A stretch of 64,000 nucleotides of DNA from Umezawaea sp049997955 (GCA_049997955.1 JAEBDY010000012.1:62001-126000); one strand, 5' to 3'. Shown: positions 10,326-19,388, numbered from the stretch's first letter. A program made the numbers and translations. Notes: generated from the letters alone by a model not told the origin.

Positions 10326-11207
10326 TCAGGGCTGGATGTTCTCCAGGTCCTCCAGGAGGCCGGGGTGCTTCGGCTCCCAGCCGAGCGCCTGCCGGGTGCG
10401 GGTGCTGGACGAGGGCTGGTCGGTCGCGAAGATCGAGCCGAGCGGGCCGTAGGTCTCCGGTGGCACGGACTCGACCGGCAGGCCCAGCCGTCGCCCGATG
10501 ACCGCGGCGATGTCACGCACCTCGTCCCCCTCGTCGGCCACGGCGTGCCAGGAGGTGCCGGCTTCCGCCTCCTCCAGGGCGAGGCGGAAGAGGACTGCCG
10601 CGTCGAGCGCGTGCACGGCAGGCCAGCGCTGCGCGCCGTCGCCGGGGTAGCCGGACACGCCGGTTCGGCGGGCGATGCCGGTCAGCAGACCGGCGAACCC
10701 GCCGTCGCCCTCGTTGTGGACCGTGCGCGGCAGGCGCACGGCCGTGCTCCGGACCCCGCGCGAGGCCAGGCCGAGCGCCGCCGTGACGGCGAGGCCGCGG
10801 CCGCCAACTGGTCCGTCGGTCAGCGCCGGGTCGGTCTCCGTGGAAGCGCGGCCCGGCACGTACGGCGTACCCGAAACCGTGACGAAGGGGCGGTCGCTGC
10901 CGACGAGTTCCTCGCCCAGGGCCGCGATGGCGGCGCTCTCCTCGGCGACCGCCCGCGTGAGGGCGTCGGCGCCGCTGAAGTCGTTGGCGAAGGCCAGGTG
11001 GATCACCCCGTCGGCCTGAGCGGCACCGGCGCGGAGGGTGTCCGCGTCGGAGAGGCTGCCCCGCAGCGTCTCGGCGCCCGCGGCCTTGGCGGCCAGCGCG
11101 GACGCCTCGGAGCGCGCCAGCGCCAGCACGGTGTGGCCGTTGCCGAGCAGTTCGGCGACGACGGCGGAGCCGATCAGGCCGGTGCCGCCGGTGATGAAGA
11201 CGTGCAT
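10326..11207 (-). CDS. NAD(P)-dependent SDR / atypical epimerase-like oxidoreductase
   Basis: This 293-residue protein starts at ATG 11207 and opens with a Rossmann fold of the extended/atypical SDR type, MHVFITGGTGLIGSAVVAEL, where GGTGLIG binds the dinucleotide. The DGVIHLAFANDFSG segment and the C-terminal substrate-domain helix QALGWEPKHPGLLEDLEN are typical of NAD-dependent epimerase-like proteins. The usual YxxxK pair is not obvious, so chemistry is uncertain. It is divergent from a TetR regulator, and the 83-base gap contains two TetR-type operators. It is therefore very probably the regulated target, perhaps for detoxification of a small molecule. Confidence 0.85.
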   Translation of the reverse strand: MHVFITGGTGLIGSAVVAELLGNGHTVLALARSEASALAAKAAGAETLRGSLSDADTLRAGAAQADGVIHLAFANDFSGADALTRAVAEESAAIAALGEELVGSDRPFVTVSGTPYVPGRASTETDPALTDGPVGGRGLAVTAALGLASRGVRSTAVRLPRTVHNEGDGGFAGLLTGIARRTGVSGYPGDGAQRWPAVHALDAAVLFRLALEEAEAGTSWHAVADEGDEVRDIAAVIGRRLGLPVESVPPETYGPLGSIFATDQPSSSTRTRQALGWEPKHPGLLEDLENIQP

Positions 11208-11220
11208 GAGAACTCCTGGA

Positions 11221-11246
11221 AGTGATGGGACTCTTGTCTCATCAAC
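11221..11246. promoter_or_regulatory. TetR operator, imperfect copy
   Basis: The left arm AGTGATGGGAC at 11221-11231 is identical to the arm of the perfect operator downstream. After four bases, the right arm GTCTCATCA at 11236-11244 differs at one position. Its centre lies 33 bases, about three helical turns, from the centre of the perfect site. Confidence 0.7.
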
Positions 11247-11253
11247 CTACCAG

Positions 11254-11279
11254 AGTGATGGGACATAGGTCCCATCACT
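11254..11279. promoter_or_regulatory. TetR operator, perfect copy
   Basis: AGTGATGGGAC at 11254-11264 and its exact complement at 11269-11279 are separated by ATAG. It ends 11 bases before the TetR start codon. A further half site, GTCCCAT, overlaps that ATG at 11286-11292. Position and symmetry fit autoregulation plus control of the divergent SDR. Confidence 0.85.
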
Positions 11280-11290
11280 AGGATGGTCCC

Positions 11291-11869
11291 ATGGCACGCT
11301 GGGAACCGGGGGCACGTGAACGGCTGGTCGTGGCCGCCGTCGAACTCTTCACCGAGCAGGGGTACGACGCCACGACGGTCGCGCAGATCGCCGAGCACGC
11401 CGGTGTCACCAGAAGTACCTTCTTCCGGTACTTCCCCGACAAGCGCGACCTCCTGGTGGCCGGGCAGGAGACGCTGAGCAGGCTGCTGACCGAGGGGATC
11501 GCCGAGGCGCCACCCGAGGCCGGCCCGCTCGAAGCGGTCGCCGCCGGGCTCGTGCGCGCGTCGAGCGCGATGGGACCGGTGAACCGCGAACTCGGTCCCC
11601 GCCTGAAAGCCGCCGTCGCCGCCAGCACCGAACTCCAGGAGCGCGACGCGCTCAAGAGCGTCGGCCTCGCGGCCGCCATGACCGCCGCCCTCGTCGCCCG
11701 CGGTTTGCCGGACCCGACCGCCCAACTCGCGGCCGAACTGGGCGTCCTCGCGTTCAAACGGGGCTACGCCGAGTGGTCCGAGGCCGACCGCGACACCGCG
11801 GGCGAGCTCGCGCCGTACACCGTGGCGGCCTTGGACGAACTGCGGGCCGCGAGCGCGTCGCTGGGCTGA
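11291..11869 (+). CDS. TetR/AcrR family regulator of the divergent SDR
   Basis: This 192-residue protein has the N-terminal helix-turn-helix ARERLVVAAVELFTEQGYDATTVAQIAEHAGVT followed by SRTFFRYFP-type helix 4 (STFFRYFPDKRDLL). The C-terminal part is a helical ligand pocket of no assignable specificity. The start ATG 11291 follows AGGA at 11280-11283. With two strong operators between it and the SDR gene, the simple model is repression of both genes, released by a ligand related to the SDR substrate. Confidence 0.93.
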   Translation: MARWEPGARERLVVAAVELFTEQGYDATTVAQIAEHAGVTRSTFFRYFPDKRDLLVAGQETLSRLLTEGIAEAPPEAGPLEAVAAGLVRASSAMGPVNRELGPRLKAAVAASTELQERDALKSVGLAAAMTAALVARGLPDPTAQLAAELGVLAFKRGYAEWSEADRDTAGELAPYTVAALDELRAASASLG

Positions 11870-11979
11870 CCGGGCGACCTCGCCCACCCCTCGGCAGAAG
11901 CGGATGCCGTCACCGGATGTTCGTCCACCGCGGCGGTGACTCGCCGGGTTCGGTGTAGATCGTCCGCCGGTGTGGTGGG

Positions 11980-12432
11980 ATGGCGGGTGTGGACACGGGA
12001 ATGAGCGTGTGGACGCGGGTCGCGACGCTGTCGGATCGTCGAGCGGTGGTGGTGTGGATCTGGGGTGAGGTCGACCACCTCACGATCGAGTCCTTCCGGT
12101 GGGCGATCGACCAGGGTTTCGTCGCGGCGGCCGCGTCCCGCCCCACCCGACCCCGCCCCGGCGCCCCGTTGTCCGAGCCGGTGGAAGTGCTGGTGCTGGA
12201 CCTGGCCGGTGTCACGTTCTTCGGCTCACTCGGGCTGATGGCGTTGCTGCAGACCCGCGAGCGGGCTGTCGAGAGCGGCATGCGGCTGGTCGTCGCGACC
12301 CCGCCCGACCACCTGGTCAGCCGGATCACGCGGAGGACCGAGGTCGACCACGCGGTCGAGCTGGCCGAATCGGTCGACCAGGCACTTGCCGCCCGGTCCC
12401 ACGGGCGGCACGGCAGGTCCGATCCCCGATGA
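11980..12432 (+). CDS. STAS-domain anti-sigma factor antagonist-like protein
   Basis: This 150-residue protein carries a STAS domain over about residues 15-140. The strand-helix core is VEVLVLDLAGVTFFGSLGLMALLQT. In classical SpoIIAA/RsbV proteins the phosphorylated serine lies in a D-S-S motif after this strand; here it is G-S-L, so the serine is kept but its context is changed. Antagonists bind anti-sigma kinases and free a sigma factor when unphosphorylated. No cognate kinase lies next to it. Start at ATG 11980; the ATG at 12001 (MSVWTR) is a possible alternative. Confidence 0.8.
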   Translation: MAGVDTGMSVWTRVATLSDRRAVVVWIWGEVDHLTIESFRWAIDQGFVAAAASRPTRPRPGAPLSEPVEVLVLDLAGVTFFGSLGLMALLQTRERAVESGMRLVVATPPDHLVSRITRRTEVDHAVELAESVDQALAARSHGRHGRSDPR

Positions 12433-12468
12433 CCAACCGGCACCGGGCGCAGCCGTTCCCGACGCCGG

Positions 12469-13293
12469 TCAGGCGGAGCGGTCCCCGTCATCGGCTGCGG
12501 TCGAGGCGAACAGCACGTCGCGCTGGCCTGCTCGCACGACGCTGCGGATCAGGTTGCTCCGAGGGGGCACCGGGCAGTTGATCAGGGGGTTGAACGCGCA
12601 CGACGGCACGACGGCGTCGTTGAAGTCGAGAACGTCGAGGTCGGCGGGATCACCGGCGAGCCGGATGGCCCGTCCCGCGGCGTAGGACTCGGCGCCCGCT
12701 CCGGCGTCGCGGAACTGCACGTACGCGTAGCCCTGGTTGTGGTCGACGGCGAGGCGGTACCGCTCCTCCTCGATGGTCGCCTCGAACCACCCGACCCGCG
12801 TGATGGCGGTCGTGTCCCCGGTGTGGAACCGCTCGATGGTCGCGAGCCGTTCGTCCTCGCCAGCGGGGACGAACGACACGGGGATCCGCCAGCGGTCGTC
12901 GCTCTGGTAGGTCGAGACGCCCCGGAAGTCCCGGAGGCGGTCCGCCGACTCCGTCGTCACCCCGACCCAGACCTGACCGCCGTAGGCGTCGGGGAACGAC
13001 CACACCACGACACGTCGCTCGGCGTCGAGGGCGAGCGCGTCGGACCGTGGAGCGCGCGGGTCGCTCATGGCGACGTCGATGACACCGCCGGTCTCGACGC
13101 CGTCGACCAGGAGGCGCTCCCGTGGGGCGAGTTCGACCCTGGCGCCCGGCTCGCCGTCGGGGCGCGGCGACCAGCGACCCGGCAGCCCGGTGATCGGCGT
13201 GCCGTCGGAGAGGGGCTCCAGGGTGTCCAACGCCAGCAGGTCGTAGAGCACGGCGGTGAGCTGGTCGGGTGAGGGGGCGGTGTCAGCCGTCAT
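12469..13293 (-). CDS. DUF1684 family protein
   Basis: This 274-residue protein belongs to the DUF1684 family, recognised by the C-terminal blocks YVQFRDAGAG..ESYAAGRAI and LDFNDAVVPSCAFNPLINCP, where a Phe-Asn-x-Ala and a Cys-x-Phe-Asn-Pro run are characteristic. No function is established for the family. It has no signal peptide or membrane segment and is probably cytosolic. Two in-frame ATGs lie close together at 13299 and 13293; the second is chosen because AGGA stands about seven bases before it but only two before the first. It is convergent with the STAS gene, with a 36-base gap. Confidence 0.82.
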   Translation of the reverse strand: MTADTAPSPDQLTAVLYDLLALDTLEPLSDGTPITGLPGRWSPRPDGEPGARVELAPRERLLVDGVETGGVIDVAMSDPRAPRSDALALDAERRVVVWSFPDAYGGQVWVGVTTESADRLRDFRGVSTYQSDDRWRIPVSFVPAGEDERLATIERFHTGDTTAITRVGWFEATIEEERYRLAVDHNQGYAYVQFRDAGAGAESYAAGRAIRLAGDPADLDVLDFNDAVVPSCAFNPLINCPVPPRSNLIRSVVRAGQRDVLFASTAADDGDRSA

Positions 13294-13299
13294 CGGCAT

Positions 13300-13814
13300 G
13301 TCCTTCGAAGGTCGGTCGGACGGGAGTTGCGCGCCGGCGTGGTCAGGGGCGGGCGGCAGGTGACTTGGGGTCGACCGTAGGTCGAACCTGCGTCAAACGC
13401 ATGATTGTTTGCGCGAATGGCAAGAAGGCTGTGTCAGAGGTTGCGTCGCGAGCAGGTTCACGGCTCCGCTCCCGGAGATCGAGGACGGGAGCGGGTTGGC
13501 TTGTCGACCGGGGCGGTTCGGCCGTCGTGGCGAACTCGGCGAACTGGTCGAGGGTCAGGTGTCGTCAACCGTTCTCGATTCGGCTCGGAGATGACGGCTG
13601 GTCTCCGCCCGCGGGGCCGACTCGTCCGGTGGTCAACCCCTGGCGACCCGCAAAGGGTGGAGCCGTTTGCGCGCCAGGCTGTCCAGATCTTCCCTTTCTT
13701 GCGTCATGGACATAGTTGTATGCCAGAGACGCACGGCCGTCCTAGCGTGCAGTCGTCGGGGCGACCTCGAGAAGGTCGCACCGGTCGTACGCCGACGCCC
13801 CCTGAAGAGGAAAC
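13300..13814. other. Long intergenic region between the DUF1684 and MFS genes
   Basis: 515 bases without a convincing gene. Open frames here give Arg/Ser-rich translations unlike known proteins. It must hold the two divergent promoters. The only symmetry I see is a short imperfect dyad, CATA at 13711-13714 and TATG at 13719-13722, about 90 bases before the transporter start. Confidence 0.5.
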
Positions 13815-15371
13815 ATGAGCATCGACAGTTCGGTCCCGCCCATCGACTCCGGCACGTCCCCGACGATCACCGACGCCGGACGACGCCGTGTGGTCCTCAT
13901 CGCCGTCTGCGTCGCCCTGATGGCCGTCATCTCCTCGGTCACCGGGCTCAACGTCGCCCAGCCCGATCTCGCCGTCGCGTTCGGAGCCTCCCAGAGCGAC
14001 GTCCTGTGGATCATCAACGGCTACACCCTCACCCTGTCGGCGCTCCTGCTGCCCCTGGGCGCGGTCGGGGACCGCTGGGGTCGCAAGCGGGTGCTCCTGG
14101 TCGGTCTCGTCGTGTTCGGGATCGCGAACGTGGCGGGTGCCCTCGCGCCGTCGACGGAGGTGATGCTCACGGCGCGCGTTCTCAGCGGCGTGGGCGCGGC
14201 GATGATCATGCCGATCACGCTCGCCGTCATCACCTCCACCTTCCCCGAGCGGGAACGGTCCCGTGCCATCGGTGTCTGGACGGCGGTCGCCGGGGGCGGA
14301 GGGCTCCTGGGGATGTTCCTGTCCGCCGCGCTCGTCGACCTGGCCAACTGGCGTTACCTGTTCGCGTTGCCGGTGGTGCTCGTCGTCGTCGCCTTCGTCA
14401 TGACCACGCGCTCCGTCCCCGACTCGCGCGAGACCGCGGCGCACGGATTCGACGCGGTCGGGGCCCTGACGTCGGTCCTCGCCGTGGTCGGGCTCGTCCT
14501 CGCCCTCCACGAGGGCCCCACGCGGGGCTGGGGAGATCCGCTCGCCCTGGCGGGTCTGATCGTCGGTGGCGTGGCGGCTGCCGCGTTCGTGGTGTGGGAA
14601 CGCCGCCAACCCGCTCCGCTGCTCGACGTCCGGGTGTTCCGCGGGCGCGGCCTGTCGAGCGGCTCGATCGTGCTGCTCGCGGTCTTCGGTGTCCAGGCGG
14701 GCGTCTCCGTGGCCCTCTTCCCGTTCTTCCAGACCGTGTTCGGGTGGTCCGGCCTGCTGGCCACCGTCGCGCTGCTGCCCATGGCCGTGCTGATGATGGC
14801 GTCCTCCGGGCTGGCCCCGCGACTGGCCGAACGCATCGGTTCCCGTGCCACCACGACCGCCGGCGTCACCCTGGCCGGACTGGGCCTCGCCCTGCTGGCC
14901 GTCCTCGTCTCCGTCGACGGCGGCTACTTCGCCATCCTCCCCGGCATGGCCGCGATGGGCCTCGGCATGGGGTTGTCGATGACGCCGGCGACGGTGGCGA
15001 TCACCAGTTCGCTACCGGGCGATCGCCAAGGCGTCGCCTCCGCGCTCAACGACGTGACCCGCGAGTTCGGCTCCGCGATCGGCGTCGCGCTGCTCGGAGC
15101 GCTGCTCGCCGCCGGCTACCGCGGCGCCGTCGAGGACCGGCTGCGCGACTACCCGACCGCGGCGGCCGAGGGCGCCCGCCAGGGTGTCGCCAACGCGGCC
15201 GAGGCTGCGGGCGTGGCCGGGGATCGCGGTCCCGAACTGCTCCGAGCGGCCCAGGAGTCGTTCGTCATCGGTTGGCAACAGGCGATGTGGGTCGGTGTCG
15301 GTCTGATGGTGCTCCTGCTCGCCTTCGTCGTGCTCCGCGGACCCGGGGAACGGACACCGGCCACCGACTGA
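13815..15371 (+). CDS. MFS drug exporter, DHA2 (EmrB/QacA) type
   Basis: This 518-residue integral membrane protein has the 14-helix layout of the DHA2 family of proton-coupled drug exporters. Motif A is seen as PLGAVGDRWGRKRVLL between helices 2 and 3. The antiporter motif C region reads LSGVGAAMIMPITLAVI. An early helix has ISSVTGLNVAQPDLAVAFGAS, and LWIINGYTLTLSALLLPLG is classic for the family. The C-terminal loop contains a small soluble insert (VEDRLRDYPTAAAEGARQGVA). The start at 13815 follows GAGGAA. No dedicated regulator is adjacent. Substrate unknown; a hydrophobic or cationic drug is likely. Confidence 0.94.
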   Translation: MSIDSSVPPIDSGTSPTITDAGRRRVVLIAVCVALMAVISSVTGLNVAQPDLAVAFGASQSDVLWIINGYTLTLSALLLPLGAVGDRWGRKRVLLVGLVVFGIANVAGALAPSTEVMLTARVLSGVGAAMIMPITLAVITSTFPERERSRAIGVWTAVAGGGGLLGMFLSAALVDLANWRYLFALPVVLVVVAFVMTTRSVPDSRETAAHGFDAVGALTSVLAVVGLVLALHEGPTRGWGDPLALAGLIVGGVAAAAFVVWERRQPAPLLDVRVFRGRGLSSGSIVLLAVFGVQAGVSVALFPFFQTVFGWSGLLATVALLPMAVLMMASSGLAPRLAERIGSRATTTAGVTLAGLGLALLAVLVSVDGGYFAILPGMAAMGLGMGLSMTPATVAITSSLPGDRQGVASALNDVTREFGSAIGVALLGALLAAGYRGAVEDRLRDYPTAAAEGARQGVANAAEAAGVAGDRGPELLRAAQESFVIGWQQAMWVGVGLMVLLLAFVVLRGPGERTPATD

Positions 15372-15377
15372 GAGTGC

Positions 15378-15425
15378 GCCGGGCCTGAGCCCCGACCGAG
15401 GCGATGAACGGGGCCCGGGCCCGGC
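15378..15425 (+). terminator. Hairpin terminator after the MFS gene
   Basis: A 17-base arm at 15378-15394 (starting GCCGGGCC) pairs with 15409-15425 with only one mismatch and one G-U pair, around a 14-base loop. It begins six bases after the stop codon. Confidence 0.6.
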
Positions 15426-15694
15426 GGACCAGGTGTGGCACAACCTCGGCATCGTCACGACGACGAAGGCTCATTCGATGAACGTGCCGTCGATCCGAGG
15501 CGGGTGGGCGCGCACGTTCGAGCGGTTCGTCACGGGGACTCCGAGGCATCTTCCTGAATCCTGAGTGGACAGTCCATAAAGGACGATGGGCTGTGTTGGT
15601 CCGGCATCCTCCGCCTGTGCCGTTCGCCTGGAGGACTCCACGCTCACGACGCCGACGAACCCCCGGTCTATCCACCTCGTCCGGATGGCGGACG
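15426..15694. other. Gene-free stretch downstream of the MFS terminator
   Basis: About 270 bases between two convergent genes. No family-like reading frame, repeat or RNA was recognised. Confidence 0.4.
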
Positions 15695-16555
15695 TCACGG
15701 TTCGACCCGGCCACCCAGCCACACGCCGCCGATCCGGCCATCGTCCACCATGAACCGCAGCCTGATCTCCGACGGCCGCCCCATGGCCCGGCCCTGCCGC
15801 ACCAGGATCGGGCGGTCGTCCTGCTCGACCAGACCGCTTTCCAGCAGGCCGAAGGACAGGGCCGCGGCCGCCACGCCGGTCGCTGCGTCCTCCGGGTAGC
15901 CGGACGACCGCGGGAACTGGCGGGCGTCGAACACCTGGCGGGCCGGGTCGGACGCCGCGTACGGGTAGAGCCCGGTCGACCCGACCAGGTCGCAGACCGC
16001 TGCCACGCGGTCGAAATCTGGGGTCAGCCCGTCCAGGACGGACGTGTTCGCCAGGGGTACGAGGGTCTTGACCCGGCTGGTGCCCGCGTTGCGGATCGGC
16101 TGGGGCCCGAGCTGGTTCGCCGTGATGCCGAGGACGTCGAGGACCTGAGGCACGGCTCGCTCGTCCACCGGTTCCACGTGGCCGGGCGGCTGGGTGATCT
16201 CCACCGTGCGCTCGTCCGCCGGGCCGGTGAGCCGTGCGGTGACGCGACCGCTCGGGGTCCAGAGCGCCACCTCGTCGCCGCTCAGCCTGCCCAGGCGGTC
16301 GAGCAGCCACGCCGCGCCGACGGTCGCGTGGCCGCACATGGACATCTCGTGGTTGGGCACCCAGAAGCGCAGGGCGTAGTCGCACCCGGTCCCCCGCGGA
16401 GCGGACTGGACGAAGCCGCACTCGTGACCGTGCTGCCGCGCGAAGGCTTGCATGTCGGCGTCCTGGACGCCGTCGGCGTCGATCATGATCGGTGCCGGGT
16501 TGCCGCCGCCGGGGCCTGCGGGGAAGACGCGGACGAGGTGCACGGTCGTGATCAT
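15695..16555 (-). CDS. PhzF family isomerase/epimerase-like protein
   Basis: This 286-residue protein has the PhzF/diaminopimelate-epimerase-like double fold. The start ATG 16555 gives MITTVHLVRVFPAGPGGGNP; the first-domain motif GGGNPAPIMID and the SMCGHATVGAAWLL block are diagnostic. The second half contains GYPEDAATGVAAAALS, the matching signature of the C-terminal lobe. The acidic catalytic residue typical of the family would fall in the HECGFVQSA region. PhzF proteins isomerise small ring compounds such as trans-2,3-dihydro-3-hydroxyanthranilate, but most homologues have unknown substrates and there is no phenazine cluster here. Confidence 0.9.
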   Translation of the reverse strand: MITTVHLVRVFPAGPGGGNPAPIMIDADGVQDADMQAFARQHGHECGFVQSAPRGTGCDYALRFWVPNHEMSMCGHATVGAAWLLDRLGRLSGDEVALWTPSGRVTARLTGPADERTVEITQPPGHVEPVDERAVPQVLDVLGITANQLGPQPIRNAGTSRVKTLVPLANTSVLDGLTPDFDRVAAVCDLVGSTGLYPYAASDPARQVFDARQFPRSSGYPEDAATGVAAAALSFGLLESGLVEQDDRPILVRQGRAMGRPSEIRLRFMVDDGRIGGVWLGGRVEP

Positions 16556-16763
16556 CAGGCGATCGGCTCCGGTGCGATGTGGAGGGACGGATCGTCGTGC
16601 GGGGCCGGGCTTCCGCCTCCGCCGCGGAAGTAGGAGGACCCTGTGGTCCCACGGTACGGCAGCGGCGACGAGCACCAACAGTCCTGGGTGTCTCCCCGCG
16701 GGGGTGGTCGGTCGGTGGACTCCGCACCGCGGTGCACGAGCCGAACAGTTTGTGTTATTTTGG

Positions 16764-16784
16764 GTAACTGTAACGTCGGGTAAC
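16764..16784 (+). promoter_or_regulatory. Triple GTAAC repeat before the diiron oxygenase gene
   Basis: GTAAC occurs at 16764, 16770 and 16780 on the same strand in an AT-richer 60-base tract, 27-47 bases before the start codon at 16811. Regularly placed copies near a promoter suggest a regulator binding site, but no partner can be named. Confidence 0.4.
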
Positions 16785-16810
16785 AGGCAAATTGTCATCA
16801 GGGAGCCCTC

Positions 16811-17728
16811 ATGACCAGCGTCGACACCCCCAACCAGGCGGGCGGACCTCGGCCCGACCGCCGCGCGGTCGCGCGCCGACTGCTGACCTCCTCGGAGGCG
16901 TTGTCCTACGACCCCGTTCGGGAGGTCGACTGGGAGACGCCGCTCGACACGGGGTTCCACGGCGCGAGCCCGGAGTGGAGCACCCTGTACGGGACGTCGT
17001 ACTGGGACGACATGACCGCCGACCAGCAGCGGGAACTCACCCGCCACGAGGCGGCATCCGTTGCCTGCACCGGGATCTGGTTCGAGATGATCCTCCAGCA
17101 GATGGTGCTCCGGGACTTCTACGCCAAGGACCCCACGGACCCGGCGTTCCAGTGGGCGCTGACCGAGATCGCCGACGAGTGCCGCCACTCCATCATGTTC
17201 GCCCGTGGTGCGGAGAAGCTGCGCGCTCCCGCGTACCGGCCGCGCCGCCTGGTGGTCGAACTGGGCCGCGCGTTCAAGACCATCGCCGTCGGCGAGGCCG
17301 CCTACGCCGCGATCCTGGTCGCCGAAGAGGTCCTCGACGTGATGCAGCGCGACTGGATGCGCGACGAGCGGGTGGTGCCCTTCGTCCGCACCATCAACAA
17401 CATCCACGTGGTGGAGGAGTCCCGCCACATGGAGTTCGCCCGCGAGGAGACCAGGGAGCGGTTGAGGGGAGCGTCCTGGCCGCGCAGGCAGTTCACCGCC
17501 CTGGTCGTGGCCATCGCCTCGTACTGCATCGTCACCAGCATGGTCAGCGAGAAGGTGTACGCGAACGCCGGGCTCGACGGCGAACGAGCCATCCGCGAGG
17601 CCAGGGCGAACGAGCACCACCGGTCGATGCTGCGGTCGAGTTGTTCGGGGCTGATGGAGTTCCTCCACTCCGCCGGGCTGCTCACCAAAGCCGCGACCTG
17701 GTTCTACCAGCGCGCCAACCTGATCTGA
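16811..17728 (+). CDS. AurF-like diiron oxygenase
   Basis: This 305-residue helical protein belongs to the AurF/PABA N-oxygenase diiron family. Iron ligands are recognisable in order: ELTRHE and WFEMIL near residues 76-94, ADECRHS at 121-127, VVEESRHMEFAREE at 200-213, and ANEHH near the end of the helical bundle. The E-x2-H pairs are intact, so an active carboxylate-bridged diiron site is expected. Known members oxidise amines to nitro groups, while others hydroxylate or desaturate; the substrate here is unknown. The stop is three bases before the start of a ferredoxin-reductase fusion, its probable electron source, so the two form an operon. Confidence 0.85.
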   Translation: MTSVDTPNQAGGPRPDRRAVARRLLTSSEALSYDPVREVDWETPLDTGFHGASPEWSTLYGTSYWDDMTADQQRELTRHEAASVACTGIWFEMILQQMVLRDFYAKDPTDPAFQWALTEIADECRHSIMFARGAEKLRAPAYRPRRLVVELGRAFKTIAVGEAAYAAILVAEEVLDVMQRDWMRDERVVPFVRTINNIHVVEESRHMEFAREETRERLRGASWPRRQFTALVVAIASYCIVTSMVSEKVYANAGLDGERAIREARANEHHRSMLRSSCSGLMEFLHSAGLLTKAATWFYQRANLI

Positions 17729-17731
17729 CCC

Positions 17732-19258
17732 ATGGTCTACGCGATCACCCAGACCTGTTGCGGCGACGCGTCCTGCGTGGCGGTCTGCCCGGTCAACTGC
17801 ATCCACCCGACACCGGACGAGCCGGATTTCGGCACCACCGAGGTGCTCCACGTCGACCCGCGGGCCTGCATCGACTGCGGGGCGTGCGCGGAGGCGTGCC
17901 CCGTCGACGCGATCTTCCCGGTCGACGCCCTGGCGACGCCGCTCAAGCCCTACGCGAAGATCAACGCCGACTACTACGCGACCTCGCAGTCCACCGGGGA
18001 AGCGCCCGACCCCGCGCCGAACTTCCACGCGTGGGCCCCACCGGTGTTCGCCCGCGCCATCCCCGGTGACTTCGCGCCGTTGGACGTCGCGGTGGTGGGC
18101 ACCGGCCCCGCGGGCATGTACGCCGTGCAGGACCTCCTGCTGCACACCAACGCCCGCGTCACCCTGCTCGATCGCCTGCCCGTCGCGGGTGGTCTCATCC
18201 GGTACGGCGTCGCACCAGACCACCCGTCGACGAAGAGGATCGGCGAAGCCTTCGCCCGCTTCCACGCGCACCCGCGGCTCCGGTTGCGCTTGGGCGTCGA
18301 GGTCGGGACGGACGTCACCGTGGAGGAGTTGGCGGCACGGCACGACGCGGTGATCTACGCCGTGGGCGCCGCGGCGGCCAAGCCGCTCGACCTCCCCGGC
18401 GAGGACCTGCCCGGCAGCGTCGCGGCCACGACGGTCGTGGCCTGGTACAACGGTCACCCAGACGTGGCGGCCGACGCGGTCGACCTGTCGTCCGAGCGCG
18501 TGGTCGTGGTGGGCAACGGCAACGTCGCCCTGGACGTGGCCCGGATGCTGACGGCCGACCCGAGCACGTTGGAAGGCACGTCCACCGCACCGGAAGCCTT
18601 GGCGCGGTTGAGGACCAGCAAGGTCCGCGAGGTGGTCGTGCTCGGCCGTCGGGGCCCGGACGTCGCCGCGTACACCAGGACGGAGCTGCTCGCCCTCGTC
18701 GAGCAGGACGGTGTCGACGTGGTGGTCGACGCGCAAGACCACCGCACCGCGCAGATCATCGACTCCGCCGTCGCGGGCGGCAAGGCAGGCGTGCTCCAGG
18801 GCGTCGCGCGGGAGGCCGTCGACTGGTCCTCCGCGCCCGCGTCCGGCAGGCGGCGCATCGTGCTCCGCTTCCACTCCGCACCCCTCGGCGTCATCGGGGA
18901 CACCACCGTGCGCGGGCTCCGCGTCTCCGGACCCGCGGGTGACGTGGAGATCAAGGCGGACCAGGTGGTCCGAGCGATCGGCTACCGCGGAGCACCGCCT
19001 GCCGGTCTTCCCTTCGACCAGGCCGCCGGCACCGTTCCGCATTCCGGGGGACGGGTGGAGGGTCGGTCGGGGACCTACGTCGTAGGCTGGATCAAACGCG
19101 GCTCCACCGGCGGTATCGGCGCCAACAGGGCCTGCGCCAGGGAGACGGTGGGCACGCTCATCGGCGACGCGACCGGGGGCAGGTTGTCACCGCCGAAGGG
19201 GCGCCCTGGGCGGAACCCGCTGACGGCCCGCTTCTGGGCACGGCTGTTCCGCGGCTAG
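17732..19258 (+). CDS. Ferredoxin-ferredoxin NADP reductase fusion (FprB-type)
   Basis: This 508-residue electron-transfer protein has two parts. Residues 1-80 are a bacterial ferredoxin with two cluster motifs, CCGDASCVAVCPVNCIHP and CIDCGACAEACPVDAIFP. From about 110 onward it is an adrenodoxin-reductase-like flavoprotein: FAD loop VVGTGPAGMYAVQDLL, NADPH loop VVVGNGNVALDVARML, and the terminal VGWIKRGSTGGIGANR motif. It therefore moves electrons from NADPH through FAD to its own iron-sulfur clusters. It sits three bases after the diiron oxygenase stop and is the obvious reductant for it. The same fusion occurs in mycobacteria and other actinomycetes. Confidence 0.93.
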   Translation: MVYAITQTCCGDASCVAVCPVNCIHPTPDEPDFGTTEVLHVDPRACIDCGACAEACPVDAIFPVDALATPLKPYAKINADYYATSQSTGEAPDPAPNFHAWAPPVFARAIPGDFAPLDVAVVGTGPAGMYAVQDLLLHTNARVTLLDRLPVAGGLIRYGVAPDHPSTKRIGEAFARFHAHPRLRLRLGVEVGTDVTVEELAARHDAVIYAVGAAAAKPLDLPGEDLPGSVAATTVVAWYNGHPDVAADAVDLSSERVVVVGNGNVALDVARMLTADPSTLEGTSTAPEALARLRTSKVREVVVLGRRGPDVAAYTRTELLALVEQDGVDVVVDAQDHRTAQIIDSAVAGGKAGVLQGVAREAVDWSSAPASGRRRIVLRFHSAPLGVIGDTTVRGLRVSGPAGDVEIKADQVVRAIGYRGAPPAGLPFDQAAGTVPHSGGRVEGRSGTYVVGWIKRGSTGGIGANRACARETVGTLIGDATGGRLSPPKGRPGRNPLTARFWARLFRG

Positions 19259-19388
19259 GAGCCGGGAACGACACGGTGCCTGCCGAGCTGCCCCGGATGC
19301 GATCTCGACCTCCGACCGCGGGAATCGACACCGCCCGCTCGGCGAGCACCCGGCGACGACGTGGGCCCGGGGAGAAGCGGGCCACCGG

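Noticed and set aside
13269..13818. Two overlapping open frames of about 140 codons upstream of the MFS gene
   Set aside because: Translations are low-complexity and basic, no ribosome-binding site, no resemblance to regulators usually found beside exporters.
15426..15694. Possible transposase remnant on the minus strand after the MFS gene
   Set aside because: A short DGTFIE-like ending is not enough, and no catalytic or other transposase motif surrounds it.
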